From CPC320 sp002336405 (GTDB lineage: Bacteria > Pseudomonadota > Alphaproteobacteria > Rhodobacterales > Rhodobacteraceae), in the NCBI GenBank assembly GCA_949372595.1, contig CASIAN010000014.1, positions 62,001 to 126,000 on the forward strand: a stretch of 64,000 nucleotides of DNA, in the 5' to 3' direction. Position numbers and translations under genes: made by a program. Each line of letters starts with the position of its first letter. The stretch's first letter is position 1. Below are positions 42,768-51,847 of the stretch, one piece after another. The notes beneath the pieces were generated by a model that was not told the origin of the DNA, made no database searches, and saw only the letters and a list, made by a program, of their open reading frames with translations.

Positions 42768-43756
42768 TTGGTGATCCCCTGCCCAAAGCCCTTAGCGGAC
42801 TGCGACTGCCGGCCGTTGCGGCACCTTTGTTTATTATCTCCACCCCGGATCTGGTCATCGCCCAGTGCAAGGCCGGGGTGATTGGCTCCTTCCCGGCGTT
42901 GAACGCGCGGCAAAAAGACGGCGAGCCGAATATGCTCGAAATCTGGCTCAAGCGGATAAACGAAGAGCTTGACCGCCACAATCAGGCCAATCCAGACACT
43001 CCGGCGGCACCGTTTGCCGTCAACCAAATCGTGCACCGCAGTAACGAGCGGCTGCAACAGGATATCGAGATTTGCGCCAAGTGGAAGGTGCCGGTATGGA
43101 TCACTTCGCTGGGCGCACGGGTCGAGGTTAATCAGGCAGCACACAGCTGTGACGGCGTGGTTTTGCATGACATTATCAACAATCGCTTTGCCAAGAAGGC
43201 TATTGAAAAAGGGGCTGACGGGCTGATTGCCGTCGCCGCCGGGGCCGGTGGCCATGCTGGATCGCTGTCGCCGCTGGCGCTGATCAGTGAAATTCGCCAG
43301 TGGTTCAACGGGCCAGTGCTGCTTTCGGGATCCATTGCCACTGGTCGGTCGATACTGGCAGCCCAAGCCATGGGCGCCGATCTGGCCTATATCGGCTCGC
43401 CGTTTATCGCCACCCAAGAGGCCAATGCGCACAGCGAATACAAAGACATGATCGTTGACAGCACCGCAGACGACATCCTGTATTCGTCACTGTTTACCGG
43501 GGTACATGGCAATTATCTCAGGCCGTCGGTTGTGCGCGCCGGCATGGATCCGGAAAATCTGGAAACCGCGGATGCCTCGTCGATGGATTTTAGCAGCGAC
43601 AGCAAAAAACTGAAATCATGGAAAGATATCTGGGGGTCAGGCCAGGGCATTGGCGCTGTTGAGGCGGTGCTGCCCACGGGTCAGTTGGTCGATCGACTGG
43701 CTGGTGAATATGCCGAGGCCAAAGCTCAGATGACCGCCCTCATTGCCAATGGGTAA
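42764..43756 (+). CDS. Nitronate monooxygenase
   Basis: A 330-residue FMN-dependent TIM-barrel enzyme (formerly 2-nitropropane dioxygenase). LRLPAVAAPLFIIS at the start, LVIAQCKAGVIGSFPALNAR, the phosphate-loop GAGGHAGSLSPLALI and VLLSGSIATGRSILAAQAMGADLAYIGSPFIAT are the class I features. Family members detoxify alkyl nitronates such as propionate-3-nitronate, but many act on other substrates. GGGAGG 6 nt upstream selects the ATG at 42764. Lies between MaoC and the APH-like kinase genes. Confidence 0.9.
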   Translation: MIGDPLPKALSGLRLPAVAAPLFIISTPDLVIAQCKAGVIGSFPALNARQKDGEPNMLEIWLKRINEELDRHNQANPDTPAAPFAVNQIVHRSNERLQQDIEICAKWKVPVWITSLGARVEVNQAAHSCDGVVLHDIINNRFAKKAIEKGADGLIAVAAGAGGHAGSLSPLALISEIRQWFNGPVLLSGSIATGRSILAAQAMGADLAYIGSPFIATQEANAHSEYKDMIVDSTADDILYSSLFTGVHGNYLRPSVVRAGMDPENLETADASSMDFSSDSKKLKSWKDIWGSGQGIGAVEAVLPTGQLVDRLAGEYAEAKAQMTALIANG

Positions 43757-43781
43757 ACGCTAGCGGACAGGAAAAAACCCG

Positions 43782-44756
43782 ATGTCGGACAAAACCGCCA
43801 ACACGCTGAATCTTGCCGCTGTGACACCTTGGTTGGAGCGGCATATCGACGGTTTTAGCGGTCCGGCACGCGCCGAGCAGTTTGCCAGCGGGCAATCAAA
43901 CCCAACATTTCGGCTGATCACGCCGCAAAAGACCTTTGTTTTGCGCCGCAAGCCGCCGGGTATGCTGTTGAAATCTGCCCATGCAGTAGAGCGCGAATTC
44001 AAGGTGCAAAAGGCACTGGCGGGCAGCGATGTGCCCGTGGCGAAAATGCATGTGCTCTGCGAGGATCCAAGCGTCATTGGGTCGGCGTTCTATGTCATGG
44101 ACGAAGTTGACGGGCGCAATTTCAAAACGCCTTTCATGGCGGATCTTACCCCCGAGGCGCGCGGCCAGATTATTGGTGAAACCAACCGCGTGCTTGCCGC
44201 CATCCACGACGTTGATCTGGTGGCAACAGGGCTGACCGATTACGGACCCGAGGGCAATTATTACCGCCGGCAAGTGGACCGCTGGAGCAAACAATATCGC
44301 GCCTCGGAAACCGAACATATTGCGGCAATGGATGCGCTGATCGACTGGCTGGATAATAACATGCCCGAGGATGACGGCCAACGCAGTCTGGTGCATGGCG
44401 ATTACCGCATCGACAATATGTTGTTCGCCAAACAGGGCCCCGCCTGTGTGGCGATGCTAGATTGGGAATTATCGACGCTGGGCCACCCCTATGCCGATTT
44501 GGCCGCTGTGATCATGCAGTGGGCCATGCCGCAAGGCGATGAGGGGCGCGGGCTGGCCGGTGTCGACCGGCAGGCGCACGGATTGTGGTCCGATACCCAG
44601 TTTATCGACGCCTATTGCGCGCGCCGCAGCTTGGCGGGCATTGAGAATTTCGGCTTTTACCTGGCATTTTGCAATTTTCGCATGGCAGGCATTCTGCAAG
44701 GCGTTAAGAAACGCGCTCTGGATGGCAATGCGTCCAACCCCAGAACAGGCGCTTAA
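43782..44756 (+). CDS. APH-family phosphotransferase (ACAD10-like), C-terminus frameshifted
   Basis: A 324-residue kinase-fold protein: QSNPTFRLITPQKTFVLRRKPPG (nucleotide-binding lobe), catalytic LVHGDYRIDNMLF (about 204-216) and metal-binding LDWELSTLGHPYADLA. In homologues the protein is associated with acyl-CoA dehydrogenase. The last residues here (NPRTGA) are out of frame: removing one C from the C4 run at 44738-44741 restores NPEQALKLGDYVVTFAESG and extends the gene to a stop at 44820 (345 residues). So either the gene has a recent +1 frameshift or there is a sequencing error in the run. Confidence 0.85.
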   Translation: MSDKTANTLNLAAVTPWLERHIDGFSGPARAEQFASGQSNPTFRLITPQKTFVLRRKPPGMLLKSAHAVEREFKVQKALAGSDVPVAKMHVLCEDPSVIGSAFYVMDEVDGRNFKTPFMADLTPEARGQIIGETNRVLAAIHDVDLVATGLTDYGPEGNYYRRQVDRWSKQYRASETEHIAAMDALIDWLDNNMPEDDGQRSLVHGDYRIDNMLFAKQGPACVAMLDWELSTLGHPYADLAAVIMQWAMPQGDEGRGLAGVDRQAHGLWSDTQFIDAYCARRSLAGIENFGFYLAFCNFRMAGILQGVKKRALDGNASNPRTGA

Positions 44757-45057
44757 ACTCGGCGATTACGTTGTCACCTTTGCCGAAAGTGGGCTGGCGG
44801 CAACATTAAACAAGCACTAGGATCCGGACATCCGGCAAAACAGATATTGCGACCTGCCATCAGGGGTTTTCTGGTATGGCCGCTGCCCCGTGGGGAACAC
44901 CGAAACCGCCAAAATTGTTCTGCGTTGATCCGCCACAATCAAAATTTTAAAGCCATAGCAGCCCGTTTGTCCCAAACCACCGCTTGGCTCAGCCTGTGAC
45001 CAGACCGATCCTGACCCTGCATACCCCACCAAAGCGACCCGCATGGCCTGAGCAGAC

Positions 45058-45695
45058 ATTGTAACATTCGTATTGATCGCATCCCTGCTGGTGATTTCAC
45101 AAGGCCCAAAAGGGGTGTTGATCGCCAAAACTGTTCCCATATCTGGGCGCGTCGCCGGTCTGGCCAATGTTGCAGGATTTGTCACTGCTTTTTATCTTCA
45201 CGGGGCACTGTCGATTTTGGCATCTCACTTATCCTCGTCCAATCAGCAATGGCCTTCGCCGTGGTAAAATACCTTAGTGCTGCGTATTTATGCTGGATCG
45301 GGGCAAAGGCGCTTTATACCGCGATCAAAACAACCGCCGCAAAACAGATCGACACAGCACCGCACTCAACGGCTACCTGCAAGAAACGCCCCCTGCTGTC
45401 TGCCTATATCGAGGGCGTTTTAACCAATGCTCTCAACCCCAAGGTCTCAATGTTTTACCTCGCCACATTTCCCCAGTTTATCACAGGGGCCGACCAATCT
45501 GTTACATCCTCCTTTTTACTGGTGTTTCTGCATTCGGCGATTAATGCGGTATGGTTTGCTGCCATGGTGCTTTTGGTGTCGCAACTGGCCACACTGACCC
45601 GGAAAGGGGCCTTCCAGCGCTGGCTCAAAGGCGTCACCGGGGTCGTGTTCATCTGGTTCGGCATCAAGCTGGCAAGCTACCGGATAACCCCTTGA
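45058..45695 (+). pseudogene. LysE-family amino-acid exporter, frameshifted and start-less
   Basis: The N-terminal part reads LIASLLVISQGPKGVLIAKT (family: SPGPNG, here degenerate) up to FYLHGALSIL, and the C-terminal part continues in another frame from MAFAVVKYLSAAYLCWIGAKALY to FIWFGIKLASYR. One missing base near 45220 (in TTTTGGCATC) explains the break. An in-frame TGA at 45049 leaves no ATG before the family start, so the gene has probably lost its start too. Reading through would give about 207 residues, the normal LysE/RhtB length. No gene is visible from 44821 to 45057. Confidence 0.8.
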
Positions 45696-45838
45696 TCGGT
45701 GATCCCAAGGGCTGTCCCAGAGCCTCATCAAAGATCCTGGTCGCTTGATCATACCAAAAATTATCGATTACGTCTGCTTATTAAGGACGAGGTTTCGGGC
45801 GAAAGCCAAATGACCAGGATAAGACAGCTCTAAACGCC

Positions 45839-46531
45839 TCAGTCGTTGTCAGACAGACCCGCACCAGCACCGGCAAGACGGCTGGCTTCGGTTGCAGGGG
45901 CAAATGTGCGCTGCGCAAACCCCTCAAGACAGGTCCGCGTTGCGACGTCAATCACAGCGCGCGATTGCGGTGCCAGCAGGACCCCTTTCGGCGACTTTTC
46001 AGCTGGCGCAGGATCAAGGGTCACGCTTTCGGCCTGTGCGCAGGTCAGATCACCCACCACGCCGTCCAGATAGACTGCGCCATGCGCCAAAATTATCTGC
46101 ACCTCCGCCCAGCGCAATCGGACCCTTTCAGAAGTCGGAACCCCAGAACTCTGAGTGCCAGACGCCTGGATTCCGAATGTCTGGGCCACAAAAGGCAACA
46201 GCAACAAAGGCGCCGACAGGTTGGACAGCGTCAGGCCCTGCATTGGTGAATAGTCTAACGCGCCATCACACAGCGCCACGCCGGTCAAAAGCGGGCAGAG
46301 CGCGCCACTGTCAGCGGTACAGCGCCCAGCCGAAACGGCAGGGGTGAAATCTTTGAAATCTGCGCCGTCAACGGCTGCGAGCAGCTGTGCCAAACACATC
46401 GGTCCCGGCAATCCGGCCGCCGCCAACCAGCGTGTCGCCCTGCCCGCCTCTTCGGCCAGACCCCAGCTATAGCCAGCCCCGCGCGCTGCTTTGCGGGCCA
46501 TCGCGTCCAACTCGTTGAGCGACCAGTTCAT
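45839..46531 (-). CDS. DUF3726 family protein
   Basis: A 230-residue protein that I place in DUF3726 from the N-terminal SLNELDAMARKAARGAGYSWGLAEEAGRATRWL, conserved in proteobacteria next to dipeptidase genes. No membrane segment or known active-site motif. Residues about 120-137 (FGIQASGTQSSGVPTSE) have a five-residue repeat from a degenerate 15-bp repeat (46138-46182). Its start overlaps the stop of the upstream 567-residue protein by ATGA. Function unknown. Confidence 0.7.
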   Translation of the reverse strand: MNWSLNELDAMARKAARGAGYSWGLAEEAGRATRWLAAAGLPGPMCLAQLLAAVDGADFKDFTPAVSAGRCTADSGALCPLLTGVALCDGALDYSPMQGLTLSNLSAPLLLLPFVAQTFGIQASGTQSSGVPTSERVRLRWAEVQIILAHGAVYLDGVVGDLTCAQAESVTLDPAPAEKSPKGVLLAPQSRAVIDVATRTCLEGFAQRTFAPATEASRLAGAGAGLSDND

Positions 46532-48231
46532 CCCGGCACGTCCGACAGCGGCGGATAGCTCCAGCTGTCGGGATCGGCATTGGCCAACTCATGTGGAAAC
46601 GGAGCATTGCCAAACATGGTAATGCGTAGCCAACGGTCCGAGCGCGGATCAAAATGCCCTGCCCCAAAAAACGACAGTTTGAGGCGAAGCAAATCAATCG
46701 GCATCATGTCTGAACTGATGGTATTGTCATGGATTTCCGCATAGGGGCAACGGGCAACAATCTGCAGGCGTCTGATCACATGGCGGTGTTCGGGATGACA
46801 CAACAAAAACTCCGCTACCGGACCGGCGTCAACAGTTTGCAGATCTTTATAGGCACGTGCCACATCACGCCCCGGCGACAGTGGTTGTTCATAGGCGGCC
46901 ACCGGCTCGTCAAACCGTTCGCCCAACCGTGGTTCAAGCTTTTCTTGCGATGTGTACCAGACCCGGGCCTGTGCGTCCCGCGCCGCCCAATCAATGTCCA
47001 GCGCCCAGCCATAGATCTGTTCGATCAGCTGCGTCACCTGCGCCAGCGGCATTGCGCCATCAATACGAAATGTCTGCGCCTCATCGGCGCTCATGCAATG
47101 GGCCATCTCATCTATTAATGCGCCGTAAGGTTCTGTTACCAAGGCCGCCAACTGTTCTTGGCCCTCAAGCCCCAGTGAGGATTCGGCCCAGAGCCAGAGC
47201 CGGTTCCACGGCTGATCCTGAAACAGATCAGCGGTCTCAAGATGCGCGGTTAACAGCGCCAGATCGGCCTTGAGCGTTGCCAGTCTGGTTTGTTGCACCG
47301 GATGATCGGTGCGCCACCTATCCGCATTAACCACGGCACGCAGCGTCAGATCGCGCATTTTGGCCACGGCCTCAGGGGTTGCCACGGCAAGGCTGCGCAC
47401 CCGTGCCAGCCCCTCTTCGCGGGCGCAGATCCAGTTGTTCAGCAATGAGGGATGATTGAGCAAAAACGGCGCCATACCCAGACCGGTGGAATTGCCGATG
47501 CCAAAGCCACGGCGCAGATCGGGATCAAGCTTTACGGCCTGCTTGGGGTTGCGCAGCCACGCCAGATGCTCGACCAGATCCAAAACAAAAGCGCGGGTCA
47601 GATAGACCGACAGCATCTCGACCTGAAACGGCGCGGAAAATTCGGGTCGTTCGGCGATTTGTTCGCGGTCAGCCGCACCCAACTTACCAGATCCATAGAC
47701 CGCTGTGGTGCGCATCAGATAGCCGACGTCAGTAATCTTTTCCGGATCAGGTTGCTGGCCTTTGGCAAGGCGGTCCACCACGTGATCAAACAACCGTACC
47801 GAGCGGTTGGCACGCGAGACCGACAGCTCGGTTTGGGTCACGCGACCGGCCTCTTGCTTGGGGACATTTTGCGACAGACGGGTGATGTCATCGGCCGTAG
47901 GAATGCCGTCAAACAGCGTAAACGTCACATCCCATTCAGTGGCAATCACCCGGTCCGAACGTTTCTCAGGTGGAAGATCATTGGCAAATAACACCAACGA
48001 ATAACTGCGTTCTGGACCGTGCGCCGAATAGACCGCCCGTCCAACGCCGCGCGCATCAATATCAAAAAGCGGCACATCAAAATGCCAGTTTTCGGCTTTC
48101 ATCCGGCGCAGCAAGATCCGCATAAAAGACAGCCTGCCCTGATGTGATGCGCCCATCCGCGCCAGGCGCATGACCACGCCCGGATCGCGGCGGGGAATGT
48201 CGTGATAAGGGTTGTCTAACGGTGTGCTCAT
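46528..48231 (-). CDS. Conserved hypothetical protein of the dipeptidase operon
   Basis: A 567-residue soluble-looking protein that I do not recognise by function. Conserved-looking blocks are SYSLVLFANDLPPEKRSDRV (about 80-99), GFGIGNSTGLGMAPFLLNHP (about 247-266) and, near the end, CPYAEIHDNTISSDMMP followed by LRLKLSFFGAGHFDPRSDRW. No signal peptide or transmembrane segments. It overlaps the dipeptidase stop and the DUF3726 start by ATGA on both sides, so the three are translated together and probably form a complex or a pathway. Confidence 0.7.
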   Translation of the reverse strand: MSTPLDNPYHDIPRRDPGVVMRLARMGASHQGRLSFMRILLRRMKAENWHFDVPLFDIDARGVGRAVYSAHGPERSYSLVLFANDLPPEKRSDRVIATEWDVTFTLFDGIPTADDITRLSQNVPKQEAGRVTQTELSVSRANRSVRLFDHVVDRLAKGQQPDPEKITDVGYLMRTTAVYGSGKLGAADREQIAERPEFSAPFQVEMLSVYLTRAFVLDLVEHLAWLRNPKQAVKLDPDLRRGFGIGNSTGLGMAPFLLNHPSLLNNWICAREEGLARVRSLAVATPEAVAKMRDLTLRAVVNADRWRTDHPVQQTRLATLKADLALLTAHLETADLFQDQPWNRLWLWAESSLGLEGQEQLAALVTEPYGALIDEMAHCMSADEAQTFRIDGAMPLAQVTQLIEQIYGWALDIDWAARDAQARVWYTSQEKLEPRLGERFDEPVAAYEQPLSPGRDVARAYKDLQTVDAGPVAEFLLCHPEHRHVIRRLQIVARCPYAEIHDNTISSDMMPIDLLRLKLSFFGAGHFDPRSDRWLRITMFGNAPFPHELANADPDSWSYPPLSDVPG

Positions 48232-49208
48232 GGGGCTGCCTCAAAGCTCTTGTCGTAAAACCGGTGCCAGTTGTCTCCCATGATCCCTGCAATTTCATCA
48301 AAGTCAAATCCGACCTTGCGTAATCCCGCCTCAATATTGCCAAAATCGCGATTATCGCGAAACCAATCGGGCATCGGAGGAAACCCGGGCGCATCGGCAG
48401 ATCCCTCGCCGTAATCAATTTCTTTCGACCAGCGACCAACGCGCATCCATTCGACCACGCTGTCTGGCTGATCCTGACACAGATCCGAACCCAGCCCGAG
48501 ATGTGCCGCACTAAACCGTTCGGCCGTATCGGCAATCATGGTACAGAAACTTTCAAGGCGGCATTCGGTCTTGTCCAACAGGTGATGAGGGTACAGAGAA
48601 AACCCGATCATGCCGCCATTTTCGATCACGGCGCGGATCACATCCTCGCGCTTGTTGCGCAGCGCCGGACACCACTCATAGGGGTTGGCGTGAGTGATCG
48701 CAATCGGGCGCTGCGACAGATCTGCCGCCTCGATGGTCGAGCGATCGGCAGAATGGCTCATATCGATCACCATACCGACGCGGTTCATTTCCCGGATCAC
48801 CTGCTTGCCCATACGGGTGATGCCGGGATCCTCAGCCTCATAACATCCCGTCGCCAACAGCGACTGGTTGTTATAACTTAACTGCATAAACCGTCCACCA
48901 AGTTTATGCAGCACCTCGACCAGGCCAATGTCATCCTCTATCGGGCTCGGGTTTTGAAAGCCAAAAAAGATTGCTGTGCGCCCGGTTTCACGGGCTTGCT
49001 GCACATCACTGGCCCATTGACCGTGGAAAATCAGATCGGGAAACCGTTCAAACCAGCGGTTCCACGCCTCGATGTTTAAAATCGTTTCACGAAAATTCTC
49101 GTGATAGGCGATGGTCACATGTACCGCATCGACGCCGCCTTCGCGCATCTGGCGAAAAATTTTCTCTGACCAACGGGCATATTGCAGATTGTCGATGCGG
49201 AACGTCAT
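48228..49208 (-). CDS. Membrane dipeptidase-like protein (M19 family)
   Basis: A 326-residue TIM-barrel protein of the renal dipeptidase family: AIFFGFQNPSPIEDDIGLVEVLHKLG, LSYNNQSLLATG, GMVIDMSHSADRSTIEA, PIAITHANPYEWCP and HLGLGSDLCQD are the conserved blocks, with metal-ligand histidines visible. The N-terminal HxD metal motif of classical M19 enzymes (DGHNDL) is not present; the start reads RIDNLQYARWSEKIF. The activity may therefore differ from ordinary dipeptide hydrolysis. GGAG 8 nt before the ATG. It follows the aldehyde dehydrogenase gene by 5 nt. Confidence 0.85.
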   Translation of the reverse strand: MTFRIDNLQYARWSEKIFRQMREGGVDAVHVTIAYHENFRETILNIEAWNRWFERFPDLIFHGQWASDVQQARETGRTAIFFGFQNPSPIEDDIGLVEVLHKLGGRFMQLSYNNQSLLATGCYEAEDPGITRMGKQVIREMNRVGMVIDMSHSADRSTIEAADLSQRPIAITHANPYEWCPALRNKREDVIRAVIENGGMIGFSLYPHHLLDKTECRLESFCTMIADTAERFSAAHLGLGSDLCQDQPDSVVEWMRVGRWSKEIDYGEGSADAPGFPPMPDWFRDNRDFGNIEAGLRKVGFDFDEIAGIMGDNWHRFYDKSFEAAP

Positions 49209-49213
49209 GTTGC

Positions 49214-50665
49214 TTACTCCGGCGTGCCCGAGGCGATATAGGCTGTTTTTACAGTTGTATAAAATTCGGCCGCATAGGTGCCTTGTTCACGGGTTCCGTA
49301 AGAGCTGCTGCCACGGCCGCCAAACGGCACGTGATAATCGGTGCCCGCAGTCGGCAAGTTGACCATGACACAGCCAGTGCGCGCGTTGCGGCGGAAATGC
49401 GTGGCCCGCGACAGCGACCGCGTCACGATACCAGAGGTCAGACCAAAATGCGTGTCATTGACCACTTGCAGCGCCTCGCCATAGCTATCGACCTTGATTA
49501 CGGCAGCCAGAGGCGCAAACATTTCCTCGCGATTGATACGCATGTCGTTGGTGGTGTTCAAAAACACCCCCGGTGCCATGAAATAGCCGTCCGTGTCGCG
49601 GGTCAATCGGTCACCCCCACAGGCCAGTTCGGCGCCTTCTGTTTTGCCAAGCGCAACATAGGCAAGGTTTTCATCAAGCTGTTGCTGGCTGACCACGGGG
49701 CCAAGCTGGGTGCCGGCGGTTAGCGCATGACCCACCTGAAGGGCCTGCGCGCCAGCAATAAGCTTATCGACAAACGCGTCGTGAACGGCTGCATGCACGA
49801 TCAACCGCGACGAGGCGGTACATTTCTGACCCGTGCCACCAAACGCGCCGCCAAGGGCCAAAGAGACCGCCAAATCCAGATCCGCATCATCCATCACCGC
49901 GAGAGGGTTTTTACTGCCCATCTCCATCTGAACCTTGGTCAGATTACCAATCGCCGCAGCCGCAATGCCCTTGCCTACAGGGACCGATCCGGTAAAGGAA
50001 ATTGCGTCTAAATGAGGGCTTTCCACCAGATGTTGACCAACCGCACCACCCGGACCCATCACCAGATTGAACAGCCCCTTGGGAATATCCTGACGCGAGA
50101 TAATCTCAGTCAGCGCCACGGCCGAGGCCGGGGTCAGATTGGCCGGTTTCCAGATCACCGCATTGCCAAAGGCCAGCGCCGGGGCGATTTTCCAGCTTGC
50201 CGTGGCAGTGGGGAAATTCCAAGGCGAGATAATCGCAACAACGCCCACCGGTTCACGGCGCACGTCAATCTCAATACCATCGCGCGTCGAATCGGCTGTC
50301 TCACCCATCTGACGCAGCACCTCGGCAGCGTAGTAGGTGAAGAACTGACCCGCGCGATAAACCTCCCCCTTGCCTTCCGCCAGCGGCTTGCCCTCTTCGC
50401 GCGATAAAAGCGCGCCAAGCTCTTCGGCACGCGCCATCATTTCCGTGCCAATTGCGTTCAACACATTTTGCTTGCGCTCAAGACCATAGGCTGCCCATTC
50501 CGCCTGCGCGCGCCGCGCCGCATCAAGCGCCTGATCCACCTGCGCCGTACTGGCTTGGGCATAGTGGCCGATCAGATCGGTGATATCGGAGGGGTTGCGG
50601 TTTTCAATAACGCCTGTGCCTGCCACCCAGTCGCCAGCAATATAATTTTGATGTGTGTCGGCCAT
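49214..50665 (-). CDS. Aldehyde dehydrogenase (semialdehyde type)
   Basis: A 483-residue NAD(P)-dependent aldehyde dehydrogenase. PWNFPTATASWKIAPAL and KPANLTPASA are the cofactor-binding blocks, FTGSVPVGKGIAAAA the turn, EMGSKNPL holds the catalytic Glu (about 253) and GGTGQKCTASSRL the catalytic Cys (about 287). Closest in feel to alpha-ketoglutaric-semialdehyde dehydrogenases, but substrate assignment is not secure. It heads the operon with the dipeptidase and two unknown genes and is preceded by the LysR gene and a palindromic site. Confidence 0.9.
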   Translation of the reverse strand: MADTHQNYIAGDWVAGTGVIENRNPSDITDLIGHYAQASTAQVDQALDAARRAQAEWAAYGLERKQNVLNAIGTEMMARAEELGALLSREEGKPLAEGKGEVYRAGQFFTYYAAEVLRQMGETADSTRDGIEIDVRREPVGVVAIISPWNFPTATASWKIAPALAFGNAVIWKPANLTPASAVALTEIISRQDIPKGLFNLVMGPGGAVGQHLVESPHLDAISFTGSVPVGKGIAAAAIGNLTKVQMEMGSKNPLAVMDDADLDLAVSLALGGAFGGTGQKCTASSRLIVHAAVHDAFVDKLIAGAQALQVGHALTAGTQLGPVVSQQQLDENLAYVALGKTEGAELACGGDRLTRDTDGYFMAPGVFLNTTNDMRINREEMFAPLAAVIKVDSYGEALQVVNDTHFGLTSGIVTRSLSRATHFRRNARTGCVMVNLPTAGTDYHVPFGGRGSSSYGTREQGTYAAEFYTTVKTAYIASGTPE

Positions 50666-50762
50666 CTCCGGCTATCCTTTTGTTACGCTACAGCTGTGCT
50701 GCAGATACCTTACATTAGTCATAGTTTCAAATTTCAATCAAACGCAAAAAAATTGAATTTAT

Positions 50763-50777
50763 TTCAGAAATTCTGAA
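50763..50777. promoter_or_regulatory. Candidate LysR operator upstream of the aldehyde dehydrogenase
   Basis: TTCAGAA-A-TTCTGAA, a perfect 7-1-7 palindrome, 98 bp upstream of the dehydrogenase start and between it and the adjacent LysR gene. The surrounding sequence is AT-rich, as expected of a promoter region. Confidence 0.6.
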
Positions 50778-50859
50778 TTCATTGCCAATCATCCTTGGTC
50801 TCAGCGTTTTGTCTATGTACGCCCAAACGCCTGGCTGTACCCTTGCCTGCTATACAACT

Positions 50860-51846
50860 CTACCGCATGCCGGCATCTGCATCGGCATCGGCATCTGCAC
50901 TCGTCTCTGCATCCGTATCCTTGACCATATGGCTGAGTTTACCAATGCCTGTGCCAGACCCATCCACAGAAGACCGGTCATTGATCCGCAATCGCCGAAG
51001 TACTTCCGCGAAAGCCCGCACTGCGGGTGGAACCATTTGACGGGGCGGAGTGACCATCCAGACCGTACGCCGCACTGTGGTATCGCGCAGCGGCAGAAAG
51101 CACAGATCATTAAATCCCGGCAATACCGCAAGACGCGGCAAAAGCGTCAAACCCATCCCGGCTTGAACCAACCCCAACAGGGAGGCGGTGTTGCGCACAG
51201 TCAACCGCGCCGCGTCCAGGACGGGTTGAAAAGCCTCATCAGAGATCTGTGCGCACAGACCATTGACGATAAAATCCACTCCCTGCAGATCGGCCCAACT
51301 GAGATCATGCCAATTTTGGCTGAGCGGATGATCGGCGCGGCAGACGACACCAAAAGCGTCGGAAAACAATATCTGGCGTTCAAAACCAGGCAGTGACGCA
51401 ATACTGGCCAGCCCAATGTCGGCGCGATCATGGATTAATTCGTCAGCCACCGCGGTCGAATCCATATCGCGCAAATCGATACGCACTTTGGGATGATCTT
51501 GCATGAACCGCTGCAATACCGGCGGCAGAACCGTCTGAGCCACAGATGGCGTAACCGCCAGACGCACCGACCCCAATTTGGCTTGTGACAGCCCTTCAAT
51601 AGCTTGAATAGTGCGGTCAAAATGGCCAAGCTCACGCTGTGCTTCGGTCAGTATCAAAGCACCAAGGGGCGTCAGACGCGCCTTGCGGGCCGTCTCGAAC
51701 AGCGGGGCGCCTATATGTTCTTCGAATTGTTTGAGCATCATCGATATGGCTGAGGGCGTGCGGCCCAAGACTGTTGCAGCCGCCGCCAGACTGCCATGAT
51801 TCGCCACTGCTTGAAAACACCGCAGCATATCTATTTTAATCGCCAT
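50860..51846 (-). CDS. LysR-type transcriptional regulator with repetitive C-terminal tail
   Basis: A 328-residue LysR regulator: winged helix at 1-60 (IDMLRCFQAVANHGSLAAAATVLGRTPSAISMMLKQFE), effector domain about 90-300. Usual length is about 300; the extra tail is low-complexity (KDTDAETSADADADADAGMR) and encoded by hexamer repeats. It is probably the activator of the downstream dehydrogenase-dipeptidase operon and of itself, because the TTCTGAA half-site occurs both before that operon and before its own start. Confidence 0.9.
   Translation of the reverse strand: MAIKIDMLRCFQAVANHGSLAAAATVLGRTPSAISMMLKQFEEHIGAPLFETARKARLTPLGALILTEAQRELGHFDRTIQAIEGLSQAKLGSVRLAVTPSVAQTVLPPVLQRFMQDHPKVRIDLRDMDSTAVADELIHDRADIGLASIASLPGFERQILFSDAFGVVCRADHPLSQNWHDLSWADLQGVDFIVNGLCAQISDEAFQPVLDAARLTVRNTASLLGLVQAGMGLTLLPRLAVLPGFNDLCFLPLRDTTVRRTVWMVTPPRQMVPPAVRAFAEVLRRLRINDRSSVDGSGTGIGKLSHMVKDTDAETSADADADADAGMR
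50872..50920. repeat. Hexamer tandem repeat in the lysR 3' end
   Basis: GCATCT/GCATCG units repeat (with some variants such as GCATCC, GTATCC), encoding the Ala-Asp-rich tail of the regulator. Typical of replication slippage and in frame. Confidence 0.88.
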
Positions 51847-51847
51847 A

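Noticed and set aside
44817..45185. 122-codon minus-strand ORF over the kinase/LysE gap
   Set aside because: It runs antisense to the LysE pseudogene, and its sequence shows no family features.
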